Shown: one piece after another, positions 1 to 10,480 of the stretch | Numbering within the stretch: position 1 is the stretch's first letter | Layout of the letters: the number at the start of each line of letters is the position of its first letter | The notes under the pieces: model-generated | Databases searched by the model: none | Told to the model about the DNA's origin: nothing | Seen by the model: the letters and a program-made list of their open reading frames with translations, nothing else | Made by a program: the position numbers and the translations under genes | Assembly (NCBI RefSeq): GCF_032854445.1 | Contig: NC_088296.1 | Coordinates: forward strand, 16,107,485-16,171,484 | Length of the DNA stretch: 64,000 nucleotides | From: Liolophura sinensis | Taxonomy: Eukaryota; Mollusca; Polyplacophora; Chitonida; Chitonidae | Direction: 5' to 3'

Positions 1-741
1 CGGGTTTTTGAGTCAGAGATAGGATAGTAAATGTCATGACAGCAAAACATTTTGTTTTTGTATTTCTAGACTAGTGGCTTGTGATAAGCTACAACTAACA
101 TCGCTTTATTTCATTAACTCTCTGCTTAAGCCATGGGGCTAGGTTGTGTGTACGTTCCTACGCTTTAAGCATAAACATGAGCTAAAGTTATAAGAGGCCA
201 TTTGCCAACTATCATGTTTTCGTGGCTACTCTGGTTAATACTCTCAGTATGCTGTAGTATTTTATAGGGGAAGGTTTATATCTTAAAAGGCTTGGTATTA
301 TCAATATCCCGATATAATATTACCCGGGCTCAGGTGTTAGGAAGTGTGTTAGCAGTTAAAAGCGGTATTAACTTTAGTGTGGAGTAAATTGCAGTTAGTT
401 TTGTAGTCCAAAACTGGCAATAAAGGTTAAGCATAACTACAGTATGAACAGCCGTCCCGTAGTATAATGTAGCTAACATTTAATTACTAGTATGAACAGC
501 CGTCCTGTAGTACAATGTAGCTAACATTTATTTACTAGTATGAACAGCCGTCCTGTAGTATAATGTAGCTAACATTTATTTACTAGTATGAACAGCCGTC
601 CTGTAGTATAATGTAGCTAACATCTATTTACTAGTATGAACAGCCGTCCCGTAGTATAATGTAGCTAACATTTATTTACTAGCTTAAAGGGATACATGTA
701 CAGACGCTGATTGGCTGACAGTGGATATAGGGTTCCTGGGT
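1..741 (+). repeat. Left arm of a dispersed inverted repeat (pair at 14886-15455)
   Basis: This stretch reappears as its reverse complement at 14886-15455. Shared landmarks are the block around 1-170 (matching 15300-15455) and the block around 682-741 (matching 14886-14945). Similarity stops near 741. The window begins inside the element, so its outer end is not seen. No coding potential was recognised. It is probably a non-autonomous transposon, family unknown. Confidence 0.75.
442..681 (+). repeat. 48-bp tandem repeat, 5 copies
   Basis: Five nearly identical 48-bp units, each starting agtatgaacagccgtc, follow head to tail. The opposite-arm copy of the same element near 14950 has only one unit, so the expansion happened in this arm. 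Confidence 0.9.
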
Positions 742-1104
742 TAAATTGTGCAGCCTTTATTCAGGCTTGAATAAATGTACCATACCTAACATTCAGTTTA
801 GGAAAAGGCATAGCCTTGGCTTTCCTCGTCTGTTATTTACATACTAATTTCTCAGACTGTTTCACTTGAAATCTGGAGTATTCTTTGACCTCGTTCTAAT
901 GTTTTTGCGGGCATTGCACTTTATGTCATTATCTTCCTATTCTTTTGCATGACCATGTAATTGCATAATATTATGTTGGACTGGAATTCTCTTACTCTGG
1001 ACTCCAGTGTATTGTATTCTAACGACGTATGTTTCCGCGCACAATGGCGAGTTGGGTCCCAGCGGATCCCACCATTTTTCTCATGTTATGCATCATAACA
1101 ATAC
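742..1104. other. No feature recognised
   Basis: About 360 bp of AT-rich sequence between the inverted-repeat arm and the next dispersed repeat. I see no coding signal, tandem structure or SINE match. Confidence 0.5.
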
Positions 1105-1325
1105 TACAACAAAAGGAGTAAAAACAGAACAGCGACAACAGTATGATAGCTGGCAAATTATTACACGTAACGGGTGAATTACGGCCTCTTGTCGATTTAC
1201 CCGAGTTAGGGTTTTATTCTAACCGTTCCTGTAAATACAAAGATACAAAATGTAAAAAATACGTAGCAAATTATCCCCCCTCTTCCCTAACACCATGACT
1301 TAAGCAGAATTAGGTAAAAAAAAGT
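1105..1325 (+). repeat. Dispersed repeat, related to 6390-6530 and to the 1-741 family
   Basis: The segment holding 'ggagtaaaaacagaaca', 'ctggcaaattattac' and 'gagttagggttttattc' has a clear relative at about 6390-6530 inside intron 2 of gene A. A weaker reverse-complement relative lies at about 15200-15330. It is a dispersed non-coding repeat of unknown class. Confidence 0.6.
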
Positions 1326-1423
1326 AGTCATGTCAATTGCAATATATTAGACGCCAATGGTCGAGAATGACTCAGAATGCTGTGTTGTCATCACATTTAA
1401 CATACTGCAACATTAGCTTGTTT

Positions 1424-2903
1424 TGTTTACAAGCAGGGGTCAGGCCTCGGGGATGTATAGTCTACAAGCAGAGAACAGGCCTCGGGAATGTTTAGTCTAC
1501 ATGCAGGCACCAGGCCTCGGGGATGTTTAGTCTACAAGCAGAGACCAGACCTCGCGCATGTTTAGTCTACAAGCAGGCACCAGACGTCGGGGATGTTTGG
1601 CCTACAAGCAGAAACCAGGCCTCGGGTATGTTTGGTCTACAAGCAGGGACCAGTCCTCGGGGATGTTTAGTCTACATGCAGGCACCAGTCCTCGGGGATG
1701 TTTAGTCGTCAAGCAGAGACCAGGCCTCGGGGATGTTTAGTCTACAAGCAGGCACCAGACGTCGGGGATGTTTGGCCTACAAGCAGAAACCAGGCCTCGG
1801 GTATGTTTAGTCTACATGCAGGCAGCAGGCCTCGGGGATGTTTAGTCTACAAGCAGAGACCAGGCCTCGGGCATGTTTATTCTTCAAGCAGAGACCAGGC
1901 CTCGGGGATGTTTAGTCTACAAGCAGAGACCAGGCCTCGGGGATGTTTAGTTTACAAGCAGGAACCAGGCCTCGGGCATGTTTAGTCTTTGTGCAAGAAT
2001 CAGGTCTCGGGGATGTTTAGTCTGCTTGCAGGCACCAGGTCTTGGACATGTTAGTCTACAGGCAGAGACTAGGCCTCGGGCATGTCTAGTTTACAAGCAG
2101 GAACCAGGGCTCGGGCATGTTTATTCTGCGTGCAAGAATCAGGTCTCGGGGATGTTTAGTCTGCGTGCAGGGACCAGGTCTTGGACATGTTAGTCTACAA
2201 GCAGGGATCAGGCCTCGGGTATGTTTAATCTACAAGCAGGTACCAGGCCTCGGGGATGTTTAGTCTACAAGCAGAGACCAAGCTTCGGGGATGTTTAGTC
2301 TGCGTGCAAGGATCAGGTCTCGGGGATGTTTAGTCTGCATGCAGGGACCAGGTCTTGGACATGTTAGTCTACAAGCAGGGATCAGGCCTCGGGAATGTTT
2401 AGTCTACAAGCAGAAACCAGGCCTCGGGGATGTTTAGTCTACAAGCCGAAACCAGGCCTCGGGCATGTTTAGTCTGCGTGCAAGGATCAGATCTCGGGGA
2501 TGTTTAGTCTGCGTGCAGGGACCAGGTCTTGGACATGTTAGTCTACATGCAGGAACCAGGCCTCGGGCATGTTTAGTCTACAAGCAGGCACCAGGCTTCG
2601 GGGATGTTTAGTCCACAAGCAGGCACCAGGGGTCGGGGATGTTTGGTCTGCATGCAGGAACCAGGCCTCGGGCATGTTTAGTCTGCGTGCAGGCACCAGG
2701 TGTCAGGGATGATTAGTCACAAGTAGAGACCAGGCCTCGGGAATGTTTAATCTACAAGCAGAGACTAGACGTCCGGGATGTTTAGTCTACAAGCGGGGGG
2801 GGGGGAGGGGGGGGGGGGGGCTCGGGGTGTTTGGTCTGCTTGCAGTTACCAGACCTCGGGAATGTTTAGCCTACAAGTAGAGACCAAACATCTGGGATGT
2901 TTA
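1424..2903 (+). repeat. 35-bp minisatellite, about 42 copies
   Basis: The unit is about 35 bp (core gatgtttagtctacaagcag, then accaggcctcggg), with variants 'ctgcgtgcaag' and 'cttggacatg'. The array is broken near 2796-2820 by a run of mostly G. The 35-bp period shifts the reading frame in each unit, yet open frames of 60-95 codons occur. They are a by-product of the repeat and show no sign of being genes. Confidence 0.95.
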
Positions 2904-3320
2904 CATACAATCTACCTGTTTAATTAATGTGTAAACCTTTACTGCATGTTACTTGTATCGTAAAAGTGAAAATATTGATCGATTAGGTGTCAGTTTATAA
3001 TAGGAACGGTTGAGATTTCATGTCGAATGTCTTCAGCATAGCGTTTCAGTAAATATGACGACAATGACAAGACCGTCCTTCTAATCGTAAAAGAAAACAT
3101 TATCTTCAAATAGTCAGGTGCTTGAGATGGCGTCTCCGGCTTGAATACTGGCCTATCGAAGTTTGGTCAGGAGGTCAATATTACCCCAACTCTGTTCAGT
3201 TCTTGTGTAGGCTAATGGGAATCAGGGAGTGGATTATATATATTATCTGATATCAAACACTTTTACATAATCAGCCTATTAACTTTAAGCATATGAAAAT
3301 AGCGATATTAACCAGTTTGT
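2904..3320. other. No feature recognised
   Basis: AT-rich sequence after the 35-bp array. No gene, SINE or array is visible. Confidence 0.5.
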
Positions 3321-3440
3321 CAGGCATTACAGTTATCAAGAAACAGACTGGTTAATATCACTATTTTCAGGCATTACAGTTATCAAGAAACAGACTGGTT
3401 AATATCACTATTTTCAGGCATTACAGTTATCAAGAGACTG
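3321..3440 (+). repeat. 47-bp tandem repeat, about 2.5 copies
   Basis: The unit contains caggcattacagttatcaag, then aaacagactggttaatatc. The first unit is preceded by 'gatattaaccagttt', which is the inverse of 'aactggttaatatc', so short hairpins are possible. Confidence 0.8.
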
Positions 3441-3663
3441 GCTATAATCCAGCCAAACAATTAAATAATTAATAAATATTATTAATATCAATAAACAAAT
3501 ATGTGAACCGCATGCGCTGTCATGCAATTGGTTAATCATGCAATCGTGCTCTATTTCTTGATTAAATAAACTATCCTGTACTATATAGTAACTAATCCAG
3601 CAATCAGAAAATAAATGAATGAATAAATCAATCAGCTAATCTAAAAATTAATGGTGTTGTTTT
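3441..3663. other. AT-rich spacer
   Basis: Short AT-rich stretch with TTAA/AATA-rich words between two tandem repeats. No gene signal. Confidence 0.4.
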
Positions 3664-4145
3664 CTCAGCTATTTACAGTTTGTCTGTACCGATCAGCGTG
3701 TCACAGGAGTGCACTCGCCTAGGTAAATGTACTGGGCGGATCAACGAATCAACCGGCTTATGTAAGTGTTCAAAGAGTATCTACGGCTTGTTTATGCCGA
3801 TCAGCCTGTCACAGGAGTCCCCTGGCCTAGGTAAGTGTACTGGGTGGATCAACAAATCATCTGGCTTACGTATGTGTTCAAAGAGTATCTACGGCTTGTC
3901 TATGCCGAACAGCGTGTCACAAGGCTCCACTCGCTTACGTAAGTGTTCAAAGAATATCTGGAGCTTGTTTATGCCGATCAGCGTGTCACGGGGGTCCACT
4001 CGCTTACGTAAGTGTTCAAGGAGTATCTACGGCTTGTTTGTATCGATCAGCCTGTCACGGGCGTCCACTCGCTTACGTAAGTATACGGGACGTAGCTACG
4101 GCTTGTCTACACCGATCAACCTGTCACTCGCGTAGGTAAGTTTTC
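3664..4145 (+). repeat. Imperfect tandem repeat with long and short units
   Basis: Units begin 'gccgatcagcgtgtcac' and end 'agtatctacggcttgt'. Two long units of about 120 bp are followed by short units of about 66 bp that lack the 'ggatcaac' segment. Most units contain GTAAGT or GTAAAT, which resemble splice donors. A 151-codon open frame (3680-4135) with repeated Cys/Ser/Gly words spans the array. Because its periodicity follows the DNA repeat, I read it as non-coding. A genuine repetitive peptide cannot be excluded. Confidence 0.7.
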
Positions 4146-4244
4146 GAGAAGTATCGTGAAGGCCCAATAGAGGTTCTGCCATCTACAGCTGTCGTAGACT
4201 TGGAACAAAGTCAAACGGCTTACTTTAACCTGAGACGTTACATT

Positions 4245-4395
4245 CACTCTCGTCCACATCCGACCATCAGCAAGTTGCTGCAGACCGTCCCACGCGCGGC
4301 TGGAGAGGAAGCCAGTGTGAGCTGGACCACACCCAAGGCGTCCGCATTGTTGAGAGGCTCCTGGTCCATTACGCCACGCTGACACGTTAACAACC
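4245..4395 (-). mobile_element. SINE1 remnant, head half
   Basis: Matches the tRNA-related half of the TTTA-tailed SINE: the 'gctggagaggaagccag' and 'gagaggctcctggtc' blocks are present in the minus-oriented layout. The 3' block with 'gattggtgttttacgcc' is absent. This is an old, degenerate copy. Confidence 0.6.
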
Positions 4396-4597
4396 TTGGC
4401 TGCTGTTGTAATTTGAGATGGTATTTCTTGCAGAGGGCAGTCATGCTATCCTGTCAATTGTTATATGTCATATTTACATACTCACTTTCCATCAAACAAG
4501 GAGTCAGCCGAATCGTCGTGTAAACAGTTGTTGAGTGAGAATAAATGTCTGTTCAACAACAAGGAATTATACAGCGAAGTATGTTTTAAATATTTAT

Positions 4598-4800
4598 TAT
4601 ATATAAATTATTTATTTATTGATTTATTTAACTGGATTTTACGCTGTACTTAGGAATATTTCATTTATACGACGGTGGCTCGTAAGAAAACCCTCGATCA
4701 TCGGCACGCTGGTGGCAGACCACCTCATGCACAAAAGCAGAGGAAGCCAGCATGAGCTGGAAGTGAACTCACAACGACCGCATTGGTGAACGACCACTGT
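4598..4800 (-). mobile_element. SINE1 copy, degenerate
   Basis: A TTTA tail, a degenerate 'actggattttacgctgtac' block, then 'ggaagccagcatgagctgg' and the tRNA-like head up to 'gcattggtgaacgacc'. The order matches full-length copies in minus orientation. No target-site duplication was found. Confidence 0.75.
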
Positions 4801-4945
4801 TCTGCGTATGGAAAAATCGTCTGTACGTAATCTTTTCCATTTTCATGAATATCAACGCTAATTATACCCTTATCTACCCGGGCTACTTGTAGTCGGTTTT
4901 TTGCCACTTTTTAAGCTACCGCCTTCGTACTAATTTCATACTAGG

Positions 4946-5140
4946 CTCAAAAATTAATCGGTTAATTTGAACAGAAAGTCTGCTTTGTGAGTGGTGCTAG
5001 AAATCTGCTATTGTAATAGATTATTCTGTGTAATATAACACATGTATTCTATTAATTCAACATAAGACTCTATTAAACTAACTGTTCGTAACAAAATTAC
5101 TCAGACAACAGATTTTCTGTTAAAATTAACTGATTAAGTT
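4946..5140 (+). mobile_element. Palindromic MITE, copy 1 of 4
   Basis: Contains 'ggttaatttgaacagaaag', 'gtggtgctagaaatctg' and 'agattattctgtgtaatat', words shared with 16683-16900, 35955-36170 and 56237-56483. It encodes nothing. See the copy at 56237 for the terminal inverted structure. Confidence 0.6.
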
Positions 5141-5192
5141 TTTGAGTCCATAATTTAGTGATAGGTATAGAAAATAACGATTGCACACCACA

Positions 5193-5252
5193 TAATCACA
5201 GCCGCTGTCGTGTAAGTGAAATATGCTTGAATACGTCTACGGCGAAAAACGG
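5193..5252 (+). mobile_element. SINE1 3' fragment
   Basis: 'gccgctgtcgtgtaagtgaa' followed by 'atatgcttgaatacgtctac' is the 3' portion of the SINE in plus orientation. It is short and degraded. Confidence 0.6.
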
Positions 5253-5939
5253 ATGTAAAATGTAATGGTAGCAAGCTTTGTCTGATACAGAATAAAGAAC
5301 GCCACAAAACAAAGAACATTTTCTCTGTGTTTCTTAACTAATCGAAAACTAGCAGTACAGCTCAAAATGCTAAAATGTGAAAATTGCTTCATTATGGCGT
5401 TAAGCAAGAATCAAATAGCTAAATTAATAAATAAGTAAATGTAAACCTAATTAAGAAACAAACAAAAATAATACCATGCAGGAAAAATGTTTTATTTGCA
5501 TACTTCAAAATGTATAGGCTATAGGCTTAGAGCGCTGGATGCGTACCACCGTCGAATCTGCTGAAGAGGTTGAAACAGGATCATTCAACATTGACCATAA
5601 TGGTGGGAAATCGGTGCTCTCTAATTTAATAAAATAATCTGATCTCAAATCATCTATTCGATGAGTATTTTAAAAGGGTCACCACGGATACCATGACCAT
5701 ATTACAAACCGTGTCAGGATTACTTAAACAACCAGTTTGACAGAGGAGGTGATTGATGGAACAGCCAAATGGGTAAGATTTATACTGTTACATGGCTTAG
5801 AAAGTAAAGACGCATTTAAAGTGTTGGTCTAACTTATCCACCTGTGATATATGTAGATAACCTGAAAAGATGCGGTACATACATGAGCTGTGACCACCTC
5901 AGATACTTTTCTGAGATGCTAAATTAATCTGGGAACGCC
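5253..5939. other. Non-coding flank downstream of gene A
   Basis: AT-rich sequence with no recognisable gene or repeat. It lies 3' of gene A, which is on the minus strand. Confidence 0.5.
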
Positions 5940-5945
5940 TTTAAT
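5940..5945 (-). other. Candidate polyadenylation signal of gene A
   Basis: ATTAAA on the minus strand, about 97 bp past the stop codon of gene A. ATTAAA is the commonest variant of AATAAA. No closer canonical hexamer was seen. Confidence 0.4.
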
Positions 5946-6041
5946 AACGATTAAAAAAAAGGCCCAACGGAAGAAGCTATTTTCCTTTCAGCACGTGCGG
6001 CGCATCCTTTGTGTTGGAGTATGCACAATGACCTCTGCGAG

Positions 6042-6346
6042 TTAACGACCAACTTCGATGGGTGCGCAGCCGAATGGGTTGGATATTATGAAATCTACAA
6101 CCTGCTCAAACTGTATAAAGCTTGTGAAGTGAAAAAGATGGTAAGACGTCGGAGCAGACGCCATGGCTGCCATCTCCTGCCGACTAGCGGCATTGTGGTT
6201 ACCTATGGCGAACACAAACAGCAGGAGAGGCGGTCTTCTACTGTTCCTCAGAGCCAGAGCGGCGTTGACGGCGTTCGGGCCACAATTACTTTTACCGTCA
6301 GTCAGTACAACCACTTCTTTCTCGGATATGAAGTCTGAACGTGCCC
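6042..6346 (-). CDS. Gene A coding exon 3: C-terminal part of VWA
   Basis: Begins after CTTGCAG and ends at a stop after GCAPIEVGR. It contains the LTDGKSNCG MIDAS aspartate. Confidence 0.9.
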
Positions 6347-8517
6347 CTGCAAGTTTGAACATGACAATATAATAAAAGACTCAGACCATCGGGAGTAAAA
6401 ACAGAGCATCGACGACAATGAGGTAATTGGCAAGTGTTCACCTTTAACCGGTGACATATGTCCTCTTGTAAATTTACCTGAGTTAGGGTTTTATTCTGTG
6501 TGTTCGTGTAAATGGCTAAATACTATCAAATTACACGCCACATGTCTGACTTCAGCAGTTCTTTAAAAAGAAAAGCACTGAGGCTAATTACAATCTATTA
6601 TACATCACTGTTCCAGGATTACTGAAACTTTTGTGTTGTCATCACATTTTTATTCATACGATTCAGGAATTTCCACTGATACAAAGGTGGTCAGCTCTTT
6701 ATGTGTGTAGGAAGCCACCGCACTTGCAAGATATATGACAAAAACCCCTTACTTAAAGACCCAGCGGAACTTTTGACCTTATACATCCCTCATTGGGGCA
6801 GATTTTTCATACTCCTTACAGCGCATGCGCCTCTCTCTCTGCGTTCGCTTTACATCACTACAACCAGTAGACAATCTTGATGTTTGGAGCCAGTGTGACG
6901 CAAGTAAGCTTCTCGAGACTGGTGTCCTTATTGTACATCCTTTACATAAAGGGAATGCGGGCACATAAAATATTACTGGTAGCAAAGGTTCAGATAAAGT
7001 TTTTGTGATTTCTGATTTCATTTCCTGTCTCATCACCGTGACCCCAGTGACAAGATTCGTGTACAAAAATTGTTAGTGGTGGTAGGGATGTCAACGTAGA
7101 GAGCGGCGCATGCGCTGTAAAGCTGGTGTGTGCTTACATGTTTCACTGATTTATTTGACTGCCTCACATGGAAAATGTGGCAAATGTTTGAGTATGGCGC
7201 TCAGTATTACCTAACTAGCGCAGTCGACCGTTCAGTATCATGAGCATTCTCACTTCATATACCAGTGGTTGGTAGTCTTGCACTTTTCCACTGAACCATG
7301 CCCGGTTTCTCGAGTGTTTAAATGTAAATCCAATAATTTGTACAATATCTGAAAGACTAAAATGACATTACCTTTGCTGGCGACGAACATCGTCTGCCCC
7401 AGGTCGAGCGCCTTTCCTGTGCAAGTGCTTTTGGAGACTTTCGGTAAATTTCTCACGGCGGCCTGGAGATCAGCCAAGTTAAGGTGGTCATTGAAGTCAA
7501 AGTTTATCACGGGGTCGGTAGAAAAGGTGATCACAGCTGCTCGGTTGTTGTCGTTTCCGGGGCCAATCGTTCCACAGATCACACCGATGAGCTTCGCGAT
7601 GTTGTCTTTCTCCCTGGCGTAGTCCGCACTGCTAATGCTGCCACTCATGTCCAAGATAAACAGGAAGTCACGTGGTTTAATGGTGCTGGCCTGCCGTTTG
7701 GTCCTGAAACTATACCCCTGGGTGTTTTGTCCGGATATCAGCCTCTCTTCCATTCGAAATGCCTTTTGTTGAATGCTTGAGTTAAACCATGGATCTGCAA
7801 CCGAAGTCGTGTACATGTACAGTGTGATCTCCATTGCCGCAGTACAATGATCCAGAATCCTCTTACAAATGCAGTTTCTGGGAGTTTATTTTCAGAACCC
7901 TGTTTCACGAAGCAGTCTTAACGTTACTCTCACTTAACTACCACGGCAAGCTTCGTGAAACTGGGCCCAGCTCATACTGGCTTCCTCTCGGATCGTAAGT
8001 AGATGGGGCAAAGTTTATGAGCAGTCTGCGGATGATCGTGGCTTTTCTACCAGCTCTGATCCCTTTCCTTCTACTATGATGCTAGCCGCCGTCGTATATG
8101 TATAAGTGAAATATTCTTGATTACGACGTAAAACACCAATGAAACAAATAAATAAATGTATATCCTAGAGTAATAAAACAGAAAAAGGGGGAAATTTAGA
8201 GAAGTTTACCAATGTACAATAGACAGGAAATGTGCATTGCCCTTACCCCAGTCAGTTTCAGTGAGTGGTGGACAAGGAGCTCCGCCATTTTGTGGGTGCC
8301 TTAGAATAGTCCGTGTGTGGATCCGGTAACCTTTACTGTTGGTTGGACCCCATGCCGACCAGACAGACACCCCGCAGTCGATCTTCAATCTACCCCAGAA
8401 ATTAACAACACTTTTGGTAGGAGGAGTGGTAAAGGGATTTAGGGCAAGAGCACTGACTTCTCGGACCACGAGAGCAAGTACCACAGCTAACAACATGGTG
8501 ACGGTACCACGCTCCAT
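6042..8517 (-). CDS. Gene A: secreted TSP1-like / VWA-domain protein (3 coding exons)
   Basis: Exons 8247-8517, 7372-7794 and 6042-6346 join through GT-AG introns, both in phase 1, into a 332-residue protein. Residues 1-24 look like a signal peptide. Residues 42-88 resemble a group-2 thrombospondin type-1 repeat (WGRLKIDCGVSVWSAW, then QNGGAPCPPLTET) but lack the usual CS..CG cysteines, keeping only Cys48 and Cys82. RTKR at 121-124 before Gln125 is a furin-type site. A VWA domain fills about 131-320, with a complete MIDAS: Asp139-Ser141-Ser143, Thr216 and Asp248. Cys164, 215, 253 and 325 are shared with B and C. There is one N-glycosylation sequon (NSS, 95) and no transmembrane segment, so secretion is likely. 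The start has an A at -3 and G at +4. The ligand and tissue role cannot be read from sequence. Confidence 0.88.
6390..6530 (+). repeat. Dispersed repeat in intron 2 of gene A
   Basis: Related to 1105-1325, sharing 'ggagtaaaaacagagca', 'cctcttgtaaatttacc' and 'gagttagggttttattc'. It lies in the 1025-bp intron 6347-7371. The rest of that intron shows nothing recognisable. Confidence 0.6.
7372..7794 (-). CDS. Gene A coding exon 2: linker, furin site, first part of VWA
   Basis: Begins after TTGCAG and ends AAAG|GTAATG. Its 423 bp equal exon 2 of gene B. It holds the MIDAS DMSGS motif and the CTGKAL threonine. Confidence 0.9.
7967..8156 (+). mobile_element. SINE1 copy in intron 1 of gene A
   Basis: 'cagctcatactggcttcctc', 'ctgcggatgatcgtgg', 'gccgccgtcgtat', 'gtaaaacaccaatgaaac' and a final AAAT tail give the plus-oriented SINE with its extreme 5' end missing. 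It fills much of the 452-bp intron 7795-8246. Confidence 0.85.
8247..8517 (-). CDS. Gene A coding exon 1: signal peptide and TSP1-like module
   Basis: Runs from the ATG at 8517 to a donor G|GTAAGG at 8247/8246, leaving one base of a split Asp codon. It encodes residues 1-90. Confidence 0.88.
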
Positions 8518-8545
8518 GTTTTCGACACGTGTAAATGGAATATAT
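8518..8545 (-). other. 5' UTR segment and conserved splice acceptor of gene A
   Basis: On the minus strand TTCCAG|ATATATTCC lies 28 bp before the ATG. Genes B, C and D have a CAG|ATA acceptor at the equivalent place. The exon therefore probably starts at 8545, and an untranslated exon lies further right. Confidence 0.65.
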
Positions 8546-8566
8546 CTGGAATTAGAAATATAGTAT

Positions 8567-8788
8567 TTATTTATTTGATTGGTGTTTTACGCCGTACTCA
8601 AGAATATTTCATTTATACGACGGCCCGTAGGAACCAACGAAAATCCGCATGTTGCTGAGAGACCTTCCCACTTACGGCCTGAGAGGAAGCCAGCATGAGC
8701 TGGACTTAAACTCACAGCGACCGCATTGGTGAGAGGCTCCTTGGTCATTACGCTGCACTAGCGGGCTAACCAACTGAGTCACAGAGCC
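8567..8788 (-). mobile_element. SINE1 insertion with 12-bp target-site duplication
   Basis: A minus-oriented element with TTTA tail at 8567, 'gattggtgttttacgccg', an internal deletion around 'cggcccgtagg', and the tRNA-like head ending 'ctgagtcacagagcc'. It is flanked by the perfect direct repeat gaaatatagtat (8555-8566 and 8789-8800). It sits 21 bp upstream of the gene A 5' UTR acceptor. Confidence 0.9.
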
Positions 8789-8800
8789 GAAATATAGTAT

Positions 8801-10270
8801 AGTAGTAGTTTATTGTTGCCTCGAGCCAATCGCGCATGCGCATAGAAACATGTCACATACTATCTCGTGATGACAAACAGCAGACACAAACATTTACTAT
8901 ACAAATATTCAATTGTCAATAAACACGTAATGCAGTGTGCAAGTTAATACACGACTTCCTGACTCCATTAATCTAAAACATGTGTCAAGAAACAGTGCAA
9001 AGCTTCGTAACTGTTGTTCATTAGTTGTAGTCATTCAAAAAAATTTCTTCCATCTGGATTGACAGTATAATACTGGGAAATGTATTTCTGTCTATAACTT
9101 CTATACAATAAACAAACAAGTAGGAAATGATATTCATCTTCGACACACAAGTACCACATTTTCTTTCGTCAATACAAAGTTTGTTAGGCTTGTGCCACCT
9201 CTCAGTTTCGATTAAATCTATGGGAAGAAGTTCTTAAGCTCGCTATAGTCATCCTAAACTTCTTTATTGTAATAGTGTTTTAGGTAGAGTTGTATACAAA
9301 AGCTACATAAATTCATATAGAAGTTTTCTCTACTCATAGTTGGGAGTCATCCTTGCCAGTAAATGATGATGACGAATTTCAGCTAACCGCTCATGGTTAA
9401 ACACCGCCTGATGCGCCATTCTGAAATAGAATCTTTAAGACGGCCATGAACGCGAAAATGTGACGTGTTGCAAGAAGTCGCTGGAAAAGAGTGGTTCTTC
9501 AATAAACTTAGCAACATGCTGCTTTTCTGCCCGTCTTAGGAGAAAGGAGCAAATTTATCTGCCATTTAGACTGTTTGCAAGATCAAAGCTGTGGAAGTAC
9601 TCAGACAACCACTCAGACAACAAAAGACGAATAAAAAAAAACAGTCTTAGATAGGTAGCTTTCTAACAGCTGTATAAAAACTGTACAAGTAGAAAATTAT
9701 ACACTCCTGGCACCATGGATTATACAGAATTAGGTAAAAATATTCGGTGATGTAAATTCCATTTCATTTGAGGTTCCTGGCCTTGAGTATCCATTTTAAC
9801 CACTCGGTCACGACCAGCCACGACAGAAGTTGAAGTGAGTAACTTCGTCTGGTGCATTGGTTTCCGCCGTGTTCTGCCAGGTTTCCTCCATGCTCTGCCA
9901 GGTTTCCCCCCACCCATAAACCGGACCACTGTCGTTTAAGGGAACTACTGTAAGTGAGAGGGGAGTAAACTTCGGATCATGTAAAGAAATAAACTAAAGT
10001 TTACGATGAGATCCTCATCAGCGGTGAAAACCCAAGCTACATAGTATGTGTGACAACTATAGCTTATAGCCGTTCATTGTTTAATAGATTAATATTAAAT
10101 CAAAATATCAAAATGAGTTACGTGTATTTTCTCAGGAACAAATATGGTTCTTCATAAACGAAAATGGTTAAGCTAACTAACATGATCAGTTCAAAGCGCA
10201 ACGGAAATGTTGTTTGAAAAATCACACAATAACCCCAAAATCAAAAAAAGTGTCAGGTATTAAGCTCACA
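8801..10270. other. Region upstream of gene A, mostly featureless
   Basis: No gene was recognised. Around 8800-8870 the words 'tatagtatagtag' and 'gtttattgttgcc' recur near 11050 and 15800, suggesting an old dispersed repeat. At 9845-9945 'gccaggtttcctcc'-type words are a faint SINE1 remnant. The untranslated first exon of gene A may lie here but cannot be located. Confidence 0.4.
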
Positions 10271-10274
10271 ATAA

Positions 10275-10480
10275 TACTAACGTGTTATTTCACCTTTGGT
10301 ACACAAGTTCAGAATACCGTTACGGTGTTATTTTACCTTTGCCGCACTAAGGTCAAAATGTCACTCCCATATTATTTCACCTTTAAGGCACTAAGTTCTG
10401 AATGTCACTAAGATGCCACACAAAGCTCAGAATGAACCTATTGTGTTATTTCACCTTTCCCCCCGCTAAGCTCGGGATGA
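10275..10480 (+). repeat. Imperfect tandem repeat, about 4 copies
   Basis: Units of about 50-60 bp around 'tgttatttcacctttg', then 'gcactaag' and 'gaatgtcac'. The copies are clearly diverged. Confidence 0.7.

Noticed and set aside
3680-4135. 151-codon Cys/Ser-containing repetitive frame
   Set aside because: Tracks an imperfect DNA repeat with indels between units. No signal peptide or known domain.
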